A stretch of DNA of 64,000 bases from Piezodorus guildinii (Eukaryota; Arthropoda; Insecta; Hemiptera; Pentatomidae): the NCBI GenBank assembly GCA_023052935.1, contig CM041298.1, positions 7,645,344-7,709,343 of the forward strand. Reading direction: 5' to 3'. This document shows positions 55,160 through 64,000 of the stretch, piece by piece (within the stretch, counting starts at the first letter, position 1; each line of letters begins with the position of its first letter). A program made the position numbers and the translations under genes. Below the pieces are notes generated by a model. That model ran no database searches, was not told the origin of the DNA, and saw only the letters and a list, made by a program, of their open reading frames with translations.

Positions 55160-55300
55160 AAAGTATTGCTGCGTGGGATCTAATAGTGAGAGGCGGAGGA
55201 AGACCGCAGATGAGATGGACGGATGAGATTATCCAGAGCGCGGATAAGAACTTGATGATGTTGCCATGGACAGAGAGTGATAGTTCAAAATTGTAAAGAA
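55160..55300 (+). pseudogene. LINE C-terminal scrap
   Basis: RGGGRPQMRWTDEIIQSADK is the G-R-P-x-x-R-W-x-D motif found at the end of many RTE/CR1-type ORFs. A short isolated remnant. Confidence 0.5.
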
Positions 55301-55702
55301 ACCATAACCAGTTCTTTATATCAATCTTGAAAATATATTTCATAATTTTGCTGATTATTTTTGAAGTTTTTGATTTAAACGTTTATACAATAATTATCAG
55401 TTCTAGTGGATATCTAAAACAAGACTGTCCAAAACAATGTACAACATTACTTTAATAAAATCTTTTAAACCATTACCTTTCGGTTACAATACCATCCCCT
55501 GATAACATATTGTCTAAAAGATAATTACAATGTATATTTTGCATTACTGTATTTAATTTTTTTTTATCTGTTTGGTATGGAGACAACTTCAACCCAACAC
55601 CACACTAGATGATAATAAAATTTTGGTATTCAAAAACTTATGATGAAGTTATGTAGGTTTATGTTTTAATTATTATTATTAATATTGATATGATTGTTTT
55701 AG

Positions 55703-56788
55703 GTTATAACGAGCTTGGGACCAGCTAAACCGCAGAGGTCCGTCAACAACAACAACAACAACAGCTCAGGGCCATCGGACATCGAGCACTGCCACCTCCT
55801 CGCAGGCTCCAGTGCTGCCACTACACCTCCGGCACACAGGATCTGCCTCGAGACCAGCTTCACTTCTAACAACCACCAGACGCAAAAAGAGGACAACGAA
55901 TCCAACCACCTTCCCTGGGAGTTCATCTCCCTGGTGTCTCCTGTCTTCGAGCGAAGGCCTGAGCTGCTCCACGACGAGTGGATGGGTCTCGCTCCTCTAG
56001 CCACGCCCGAATCCTTCTCAGAAGTGTCCAGTATAAGTTCCCGAGCCGGAAGCTTTCAAGGTCTACACAAGAAGAGGCGACACCGCGCCATCAAAGAGAG
56101 CCATAGTGTGCGTTTCAATGAGAATCTCAATGATATAACAGACTTTAGTAGAGATGCATCCGAATTAGCGGGATACAACCCCGATCAAAAGAACAATAAT
56201 ATCCTCTCTAGGTTCTTCAGGCGGAAAAGATCACACAAAGAACCGGAAAGAGAGCCTGAAACAAAATCTCCTAGTCCACCGCCTCCTCTGCCGATCGAGC
56301 CCATCAAACTTGACGAATCCATCACTTCGACAGAATCGTCACCCCTTTTGAGCAGCTTGCATCTTTTGACCGATCAAAGACTAGCCGAAATTCTCGGAAG
56401 ACCATTGACGAATAATGACAGTACAAGTGTATCTTCAAGCTTCCACTCTGGTCAATCTCTGCAAGAACTCCCCGCTACCATTTCCTCAGACTCCATTACT
56501 GTCAATGCAGAAGTGCACCATAGTCCAGAAAGGAGATCTGCTTTAAGATCTGAATCTTCCATAGGGGGTGACAGCCTGCTGGAGGACATCGAGAGGTCTC
56601 TCAACATGAGCCTATCCAGAGCTGGTTCAAGCACGAGGCTCAGTCTGTCCAGGACTGGTTCCACCGCAAAGTTGACAGAAGTCGAAATAGACATAGGAGA
56701 GCCTCCGACGAGTTCGGAAGCCCACCCCGCAGGCACAAAGTACATGTATCCGATTCTGCTTGTGGGCCATGGTGAGAGTAGTGTGTAA
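55703..56788 (+). CDS. inaE: Diacylglycerol lipase alpha-like, exon 13 (long Ser-rich C-terminal tail and stop)
   Basis: A long open frame with clearly higher GC than its surroundings, following acceptor ttgttttag at 55702. It encodes an Asn run from an (AAC)n tract, the block SPVFERRPELLHDEWMGLAP, SEVSSISSRAGSFQG, basic KKRRHRA and FFRRKR clusters, a Pro run, and two LSR(A/T)GS repeats near the end. Many Ser/Arg sites suggest phosphorylation (inference). A tail this long resembles DAGL alpha rather than beta; I see no PPxxF Homer-binding motif. The frame ends at TAA 56786-56788. Starting at 55714 (after ag 55712-55713) would restore phase with exon 12. A good donor-like gtgaga at 56772 means further splicing is possible. 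Confidence 0.82.
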   Translation, partial: VITSLGPAKPQRSVNNNNNNSSGPSDIEHCHLLAGSSAATTPPAHRICLETSFTSNNHQTQKEDNESNHLPWEFISLVSPVFERRPELLHDEWMGLAPLATPESFSEVSSISSRAGSFQGLHKKRRHRAIKESHSVRFNENLNDITDFSRDASELAGYNPDQKNNNILSRFFRRKRSHKEPEREPETKSPSPPPPLPIEPIKLDESITSTESSPLLSSLHLLTDQRLAEILGRPLTNNDSTSVSSSFHSGQSLQELPATISSDSITVNAEVHHSPERRSALRSESSIGGDSLLEDIERSLNMSLSRAGSSTRLSLSRTGSTAKLTEVEIDIGEPPTSSEAHPAGTKYMYPILLVGHGESSV

Positions 56789-56975
56789 GCGCGTGTGATC
56801 GTGTCCAGGGTTAAAGTTGCATAATGGTGAGCTTACACTGCCGATGATGGTAGGTGAACCAAGAAGTGAAGGGCATAATTCAGTAAAATCCATGTATTTG
56901 CAAAACTGACCACATTGATGGAAAAAAAAAAGAGCTTGTTTGTGCAAAAGAATACAGTTTGCAAAAAAGGTATGA

Positions 56976-57245
56976 CGAGAGTGGTGTGTTCTAGTGTATA
57001 GAACAATAGATTACTGTTTTCTGGGTCTTGGGTTCAAAACCCTGCTGTGGCTGATAATTATTTATTCTGCTTTTTCAGCTCTGGGATGACCCTGAGATGG
57101 ATAGACCCTCCTGGGTGACAACCAGCCTCTATAAAGTGGCTAAGAAAAAATTGGCGGCAGAGCATTATCTCAGCTTAATTACCTCCTTCCGCAGCCATTG
57201 GTTTTGCTAAAGTATGAATCTCTATAAGTAATGAGTACAGATTTT
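56976..57245 (+). mobile_element. SINE family 1, diverged copy downstream of the stop codon
   Basis: Head gagtggtgtgttctagtgta; B-box-like ggttcaaaaccc; body gggatgaccctgagatgg and ctataaagtgg. If exon 13 is terminal it lies in or near the 3' UTR. Confidence 0.7.
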
Positions 57246-58837
57246 TTGCAAGAATTTATTTCTATGCTAGCCAGACAGACAATACTATTTCCACTGATCT
57301 AGCTTTAAATTGTTTAATTACATCATCTTTGCAGTTTGAACTTGATTTTTTAGTTTAACGGTGTCAATTTCAGTAGTATTATCTTTCATTTCTGTCTGTC
57401 TGGAATGTATAATGGGGTATTGATTGTTTAAAAAATTAGATCTGATAACAAACTGATAAGCTGTTCTCATGACAACCACTACTGTGATACTTTTTTTTGC
57501 AGGATATAAATATATAATTTTCGATAATAATTAGGATTTATAAGTTTATAACCTTCTTTACTCATAACAATATCTTTGTGTTGCGTGTTACAAACTCCAT
57601 ATGTTAATTTATGATCAATGAGTACAAATACTTTTTTGGCTCATTGTATATATTCAATTTTCTTATATTTTATTTATTTAATTTTTTCAATTGTATGCTC
57701 GTCAAGGCCCGTCGGCAGTGTAAATCAAACATAAATTATATTGTAAAACTTTTACAAATAATTATGCAAGCTTTAAACATTAAAAAGATCTACAAGTGTA
57801 TTGATAGTTTTATAAATTAATAACATAAAAACTTGAACGATTTTCACGTTTTTAGAAAAAGACAATTTTTTTTAAGCATTGACACTGTATTTTATAATTT
57901 TTGTATAATAGCTTGTATTCTTAAAAATAATATTTATATCTACATTAAGATAGAAATGCAGTCCTCGAATCAAAAGATAAGATATCTATACAACATAGAT
58001 GTAAGTATTTGATGGATTATAAAACAATACAACTATGAAGAGATATAAACTTATTTATATGACAAACGTTATGCGAAACATTACTTTACAAAACTTAAAC
58101 TGAAAAATTGTATTTTAATAAAAAAAACTTATTAAAATTTGAAGCTTGTCAAGAAAGAATGACATGTTTAAAAAAAAAAAAAAAAAATTTTTTAAATATT
58201 AAATAACCCACAGTAATAGGTTATATATCGATCTCTATAATAATTTATAAACTATAAAAAACTTAATGATTTTCAATACAAAAACTAGCTAATTTGGGTA
58301 AACATAACATCGGCTATAATTTACTCTTTCAACGCCTTTCAATGAAATATTACCTAAGCGCCACATAAAACGACATTTTCTCTTGAAATTACAGAAATTT
58401 TTCGATAAGATAAAACTCTTAGAAATGTTCAACCAGTTGAGACAGAGGTAATTTTTTTTAAATTAAAATATTCTGATACTTTGATGAAATTCACGGAACA
58501 GAACTCTAAAAAAACATAAATGGGCAAATTTCGGAAATTCTAAACTTTCCTTCAAGATCCCTGTTTCACTGAGCCCATATATGTTTACAACAGGTGTCCC
58601 TTAATACTATGTCATTAAAAAAAATTAAGGACTGCAAAAAGTTATTATAATTTATTCCTATTATAGCAAATATTTGTTATTAATATCCCAATAAACATTT
58701 TTGAAAATTTCCAGGTTAATGTACCACAATTTAGAACTACAAGAGAATAATTTTTGATTTTTAGATCTGATTCATAACTTTAGAAATCTTTATTTTACTT
58801 ATTTGTATTTTTAATTTGTGTTTGCTAAATAAATTAT
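57246..58837. other. AT-rich sequence downstream of the gene
   Basis: No gene. Several AATAAA-like hexamers exist but none can be tied to the DAGL transcript. Confidence 0.45.
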
Positions 58838-59157
58838 TGGGTCGTCACACAGAAATGACCATTTCCTGAAATCAGGAATTGAGCTTTTTCATCATTCCGA
58901 TCAATTTTAAATATTGATTCAACTTTTGGCCAGATCTGACCCCAAGTTCTCTGTTGAGAGATTTCTTTACATCTTTGTCCACAAACTGATTTTGTTAGGT
59001 GGTGGATTTCATCTGATTTTGTCCTTGGGGTGGATTCTCCAAAGTATTATCTTCTGAAGAAAATTTACAAAACCAATGAAAATTGTTCTTTCCTTAGAAC
59101 AATTTTATATTGGGTTGTAAAATAATTTCGCAGCGTTTTTCAATATTTCAATTCAAT

Positions 59158-59806
59158 CCTCTCTGGCCTTTGACGGAGTCTGGCACCCGGGATTCCTTTA
59201 CAAGCTCCGTCTATTTCTACCTTTTACCTAATTTCTTATTATCCAGTCCTACCTCGCTGATAGATCTTTCAAAATAAATCACAATAGTTCCTATTCCTCC
59301 CTGTTTTCTCAATCTGCTGGTGTTCCTCAAGGCAGCATCCTAGGACCCGTTCTTTATACAGTCTATACAGCTGATATCCCAACCCATCCTAACACATTCC
59401 TCTCTACCTATGCTGATGATGTGTGCTATCAGTCGATAATAATCCTGTTATAGCCTCCCACACTCTTCAATCCCACTTACGAGACCTTGAAGAATGGTGC
59501 CAGAAATGGAGGATTAAAATTAATTCTAACAAATCCCACCAGATAACCTTTACCCTTCATCGTACACCAATGACTTCCTGCCCTACAGTATCCTTTAAAA
59601 AGCTCCTGTTCAAGATATTCGATACCTATGACTCCACCTTGATAAATGTTTAACTTGGAATCCTCATACAAGACTGAAACGATAAGAAACTGCCTGACGT
59701 TTTCGACTACTTCAACACTTACTGGACAAACGCTCCAACCTTCCTCTTAATTACAAAAGACTTCTTTATATGACCATCATAAGACCGATATGGACTTTCG
59801 GAGTAG
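59158..59806 (+). pseudogene. Jockey-like LINE fragment, sense part of inverted pair
   Basis: Reads AFDGVWHPGFLYKLRLF, SAGVPQGSILGPVLYTVYTA and a broken YADD (tatgctgatgatgtgtgcta). It continues to KWRIKINSNKSHQITFTLHR and, after frame changes, to MTIIRPIWTFGV. Truncated at both ends. Confidence 0.78.
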
Positions 59807-59821
59807 AGCCCAAGGCCTTAT

Positions 59822-60055
59822 GATAGTCATGTAGAGGAGTCTTTTGTAGTTAAGTGGAAGGTTAGGGCATTTGTCTAGTAAGTGTTGAAGTAATCCAAAA
59901 CGGCAAGCAGTTTCTAGTCGTTTCAGTCTATTGTGCGGATTCCATGTGAAACGTTTGTCAAGCAGAAGACCTAGATAGCGGATCTGTTTGACTGGGACCA
60001 GTGGAATACTATTAAAGGATACTGTAGGGTAGGATATCATTGTTTTATGGTGGGG
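59822..60055 (-). pseudogene. Jockey-like LINE fragment, antisense part of inverted pair
   Basis: Minus-strand reading ISYPTVSFNSIPLVPVKQIR, YLGLLLDKRFTWNPHN and LPLNYKRLLYMTIIRP. It covers the same ORF region as the end of the sense fragment, so the pair can fold into a hairpin of about 230 bp. Confidence 0.78.
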
Positions 60056-60113
60056 TTAATCCACCTTAAAATTTAATATTGAAAAAATCAGACATTTCAT
60101 GTGTGAAAACCCA

Positions 60114-60814
60114 ATATGTTAAATTTTCCTTTTTACCTTCAGTGAAAGAAGTACATAGAATATGATTTAAGTTGTGTTAAATCAACCAAGGGGTTTCAGA
60201 AATTTTTCATAAGATCATATAACATAATGAATGTCGAATAATTAAAAAATTCAACAAATAAAGTATTAGGACTCTCTTATTTATAGAGGGAATCCTGTAT
60301 TATATCATCAATTTCAAAATTATAATAAATATATATATGCATTAAAAAAAGAAAAAGACAATATTTTTTATAAATAATAATTATCTATACTGGTCCTTGC
60401 AAACAAACGAAACATATAAAATACCAAAAACATGAATAGCTTCTCTTAAGTAATCTAATTTTGCTATCGATTTTCAAAATCGAGAGCTGTGATAAACCTA
60501 ACTTTTACCAGTAGGGAGAGCATGGACAGTTCCTTGTGTCTAGCTGATTTTTTAAATAAATTTATAAATAAATAAAAAAAATATAATTAATAATCATATT
60601 TAATCGAATCAATTTGTAAATAGGTGAATTTATTAAGGAAAACAAATATTTATTAACTCTATATTAGGTTAATTATTATTTAAAAAATAAAAGACTTATT
60701 TTATATTGAAGTTATACTTCCTTTGGTTCAGGATTAAAATTTCAATTGTAACAGAACTATAAAGACAGTTGAGGTCACTGTAGTTTTTATCATATAAACT
60801 ATATTTTTCATGCA
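60114..60814. other. AT-rich sequence
   Basis: No feature recognised. Confidence 0.45.
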
Positions 60815-61395
60815 AAAATCTGGTGCAAGCAACACACAACTTTCACTTACCTCCATTGTTAAAATCAATTTAACAAATTTCAAATACAGAGATGAAAAAA
60901 GGTGAACGAATTATTCACAATGAGAAATATGTGTTACATTAAATATTCTTTTTTTTATTTTTTATTATCTTAACTTTTACAATTTTGTTTATATGATAAT
61001 ATTTTTTTGTAAAATCTTTAGCTTTCCAGCGGTATATTAATGTTCAGAACTCGAAAATTGCATAAAAACTTTTTTGGCTCTTTTCTGGTTTAGTTCGATA
61101 AAGAATCCATTCAACTTATGAATTTAGCCATTTTTTATCAATGATCTGTAGATATGTTTCATTTTTTGAATCTACAAAATTATAGGTAGTTTTGAGGAAG
61201 ATAATTTGATATATCAGCATTTAAGACCTGTCAGACTATTGCAATCAGAATGAAACCTACACAATATTAAAACCCGTTAAATTTTACACCAATTTAGTAA
61301 GTTTAATCAAAATTGTTAGAGCTGTTTTTGAGAAAATCGCAAACATACACGCAAAACTTTATGCAGGACTAGGTAATTTTGTTGGTTCACGTTTT
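60815..61395 (+). repeat. Copy J of the 0.85-kb subterminal-inverted-repeat family (right end missing)
   Basis: Left end aaaatctggtgcaagcaaca and cacaactttcacttacctcc, then the interior down to gagctgtttttgagaaaatc. The right-hand 250 bp is lost. Confidence 0.75.
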
Positions 61396-61619
61396 TTCAA
61401 ATTAATAAAACCAAACATTGCAAAAATGAAGTCGAAGAAGTATAACTTCTGCAACAAATATTATTTTTTATTATTAATTTTTTTTTTTTTTTTTGTGTTT
61501 TTAAATACAAACTTTTTGGCTAAATAAAATTTTATCCTTTGACTTTTAATAACATGAATTATTTATTTTATTTAAAAAATCTTGTTTCGTCAAAATATAT
61601 CAATAAGAATATTATTAAA

Positions 61620-61652
<33 letters not shown>

Positions 61653-63159
61653 TATATACTAAAATATATAATATATATATATAAATATTTTTAGCTCATA
61701 CAAAGACTCTGTTATATTACCTCAGATTTTCTTCTCCAACCCCATTAATGATGCAACGACTTCTCTCAAAAGTGGAAGGCCGTGTGTCTCTTAAATCATA
61801 CCCTGTCAGTCAAATTTAATAATGAAAGCTATTAAAATGCTGAAAAAATTGTAAAAAACAGTTTAAAAATAAAAATTTTAAACATATATTCAAAATGATA
61901 TGTTACCGAATCCGTATTTTTTCCTGAAAAACTATGTGTAGGAATACTTTTTTCCCCCACAGCATATAATTAAAAATAAATTAAATTCTTCAATTTTAGT
62001 TAGAATATCAAAGAATTCAAATCAAACCTTTCAGACGGTTAAGATTTTTTTCTTTTCATTATTCATTTTTCAAATTTTAAAATGTGCATCATATCTAATT
62101 AATGGTTCTGGATTAAATGTTGAGCTCATTAAATATTTATATTTAAATAATTAAAAACAATACTTTTATTATTGAATTCCACCTATGTCAAATATAAACG
62201 TTTTCTGAAAACATCTGATATTCGGCTGTGAATTGTGAAATAAAATCAGGAATTGAATCTAGCATCTTCTACTGTGTGTTAATTTACTTAACAAATTCTC
62301 AGACTAATTAGCACGCTTGGAATGCAATGTTTATTTGTCTTGAAACAGATTCAGAAAATATACAAAGTTAAGGTCACAGAAATGTTTTTATTACTTATTA
62401 ATAATTAAATCAGATTTCGACATGTCTTATATACAAAGAAAAAAGTGTATTTATATGTAAAAATTGTTAATACATTATAAAGTTTAGATTACAGCCTTAG
62501 GCACACACATGTTTTATGTAAATTATTCTATGTCCTTTTGTAAATATATTTGTTACAAACTTGCTATAAAATATATCATTTAATGTTTAAAAATCTAAAA
62601 AAAAAAATAAAATAAAAGAGAGAAGTTTGATAATAAATAGACTATTTAATTTAAGAAGTGTAAATATAGTTTTTAATATTATTAAGAAAACACTGATGTT
62701 AGAAGCTGTGATAGCTGGGACTATGGCTTCAAAAAAAGTTCTGGCACTTTCGTGCAATTATTTCGAAATGCCAAAATAACGGATGATAAAAACCATCAAT
62801 AATTGTAAAAATATTTTATTTGTGTACAATTTTAATTTTGTGCTAGCACTTTTTTTTTTCTAGTAGTATAAGTAGAGTTATAAATTTTTGGGGTGAGAGT
62901 AATAGAATTAATAGTGTACTTTTTGTAATAATCAGACAAAGTTTCTCATTTTCTGTAAAATTTTTGCTTTACAATAAGTTTATAATAATATTATTATTTA
63001 TATTTTTTTATCATTACTGTTAATATTTATTTACATATTTTTATCATTCTTTATATTTCATTAAGATTTTCTGGGTAACACATACCAATTTCATTTTTTT
63101 TTTTTTTTTTTTCCTTTCTTATCCCCTTTAAATATTCCTTCACCCTATTACTATGCCTT
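61396..63159. other. AT-rich sequence with A-runs and (AT)n
   Basis: A-run plus (AT)n at 61617-61690; T-run at 63096-63112. No ORF with recognisable motif. Confidence 0.45.
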
Positions 63160-63285
63160 ATCTTCCATCAGGAATCCTCTCGCTCAGACTCTATGAAGTG
63201 GGAACCCAAAAATTGAGAGGAAAACCTTAACACCTCCTTGCACAGCCATTGGTCATTATATTAAGCGAACCCAAGACCTCTTTAA
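63160..63285 (+). mobile_element. SINE family 1, 3' fragment
   Basis: Keeps gactctatgaagtgggaacc and cctccttgcacagccattgg from the body of the family; head missing. Confidence 0.6.
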
Positions 63286-64000
63286 ATATTTTTTAAAATT
63301 TAAAAATGAACTATAAAGGAAAATAAGTTAATTCATTCATTTTAAAATTAAAGTTTTTTCCATTATTACCAATTTACTTATGTGTCAATCCATTGGAAAT
63401 TGTACAATTCACATTAATTTTGCCGCTCGACAATTTTGATTTTCGTGATGTTTTGACCAGTTATTCGCTATCCTTTCCTAAATATAAAGCCATAAATAAA
63501 AACTTTTTCTGTCAAATACTTTTATTGTTGCAGCCGTTTTAAATCAGCTTCGTGAGCGAAAACATGTTTTGGGAGAATCTCTCTAATTCTAGTAATTTTG
63601 CAGATATTGAGTCAAAACAAAAACTAACAGAAATATAAGGATATGCTTCATTTTGTCTTTATAACTCATTACCTTAAAAGTGAAGAAAGTGGTTAAAAAA
63701 ATTCTCGAAAATTAATAAAAAACGAGACTTTTAACGAGATAAAAGTATATAAAGGAAAAGAGACCCACTTTTAATTATTTTCTCTTTTATAGCTCAGTCA
63801 TTGTCCTACTAGCAGTAAAAATTTCGATCTTGAGAACAAAGTCGTTTTTGTGTATGAAATTTTCAAAGTTGGCAAAAATCCATTTTTTCACAATGTTAAC
63901 ACGGAAAAGGACTGAGTTAAAAATTGTGAAACTAATACCGATTACCCTGCTATACGATGACTTCAATTGATATAAATTTAGCCATTTAGACTAGGCTGGT
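63286..64000. other. AT-rich sequence to window end
   Basis: Nothing recognisable. Confidence 0.45.

Larger units (their letters stand above)
58838..60113. mobile_element. Mariner remnant carrying an inverted Jockey-like LINE pair
   Basis: The left end ttgggtcgtcacacagaaat and the right end catttcatgtgtgaaaaccc aa form mariner-type inverted termini next to TA. 58860-59105 keeps a minus-strand scrap of transposase (ERTIFIGFVNFL). A second mariner-like terminus (attgggttgtaaaataattt) at 59110 suggests a further nested element. Confidence 0.6.

Overview
The window is AT-rich, intron-heavy animal DNA, most likely from an insect. The gene model, the non-LTR retrotransposons and the mariner-type transposons all fit an arthropod genome. 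The order is not resolvable from sequence alone; Hemiptera is only a guess.

One host gene dominates. On the + strand from about 4595 to 56788 lie thirteen recognisable exons of a diacylglycerol lipase of the alpha type (DAGLA, Drosophila inaE), the enzyme that makes 2-arachidonoylglycerol. Exons 1-11 carry the last transmembrane helix and the class-3 lipase domain with the catalytic Ser (24796-24798), Asp (27083-27085) and His (27616-27618). Exons 12-13 carry a serine-rich tail. The exons encoding the first three membrane helices and the start codon are not seen and probably lie upstream. Splice phases agree at every junction except the last, and exon 10 contains two compensating one-base shifts.

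The introns are packed with mobile DNA in nested layers. (1) A full-length Jockey-type LINE (11975-16400), with both ORFs open and a 13-bp target duplication, sits inside the 3' end of an older relative. (2) Decayed LINE pieces belong to RTE-like (17430-19830, 38880-39590, 39881-40302, 51000-51800, 54615-55300), R4/Dong-like (21415-23615), RNase-H-bearing (6050-6560) and Jockey-like (3734-4145, 45247-46325, 59158-60055) lineages. (3) Six short mariner elements share one internal deletion. (4) A dispersed family of about 0.85 kb has subterminal inverted repeats (ten copies or fragments). (5) There is a Helitron-like element with a nested mariner derivative, a TTAA-bounded piggyBac-like composite and a terminal-inverted-repeat MITE. 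(6) At least three tRNA-headed SINE families are present.

The least ordinary part is a set of palindromic or foldback elements concentrated at 29-37 kb, with relatives at 2.5, 9.7, 20.4, 26, 47 and 50 kb. Several carry a CTGATGA - short stem - GAAA motif resembling the hammerhead-ribozyme core known from Penelope-like retroelements. One is a 401-bp near-palindrome flanked by an 11-bp target duplication. It interrupts one arm of a larger inverted repeat that brackets 3.6 kb.

Downstream of 57250 the sequence is mostly AT-rich, with a mariner/LINE composite at 58.8-60.1 kb and no further host gene that I can support.
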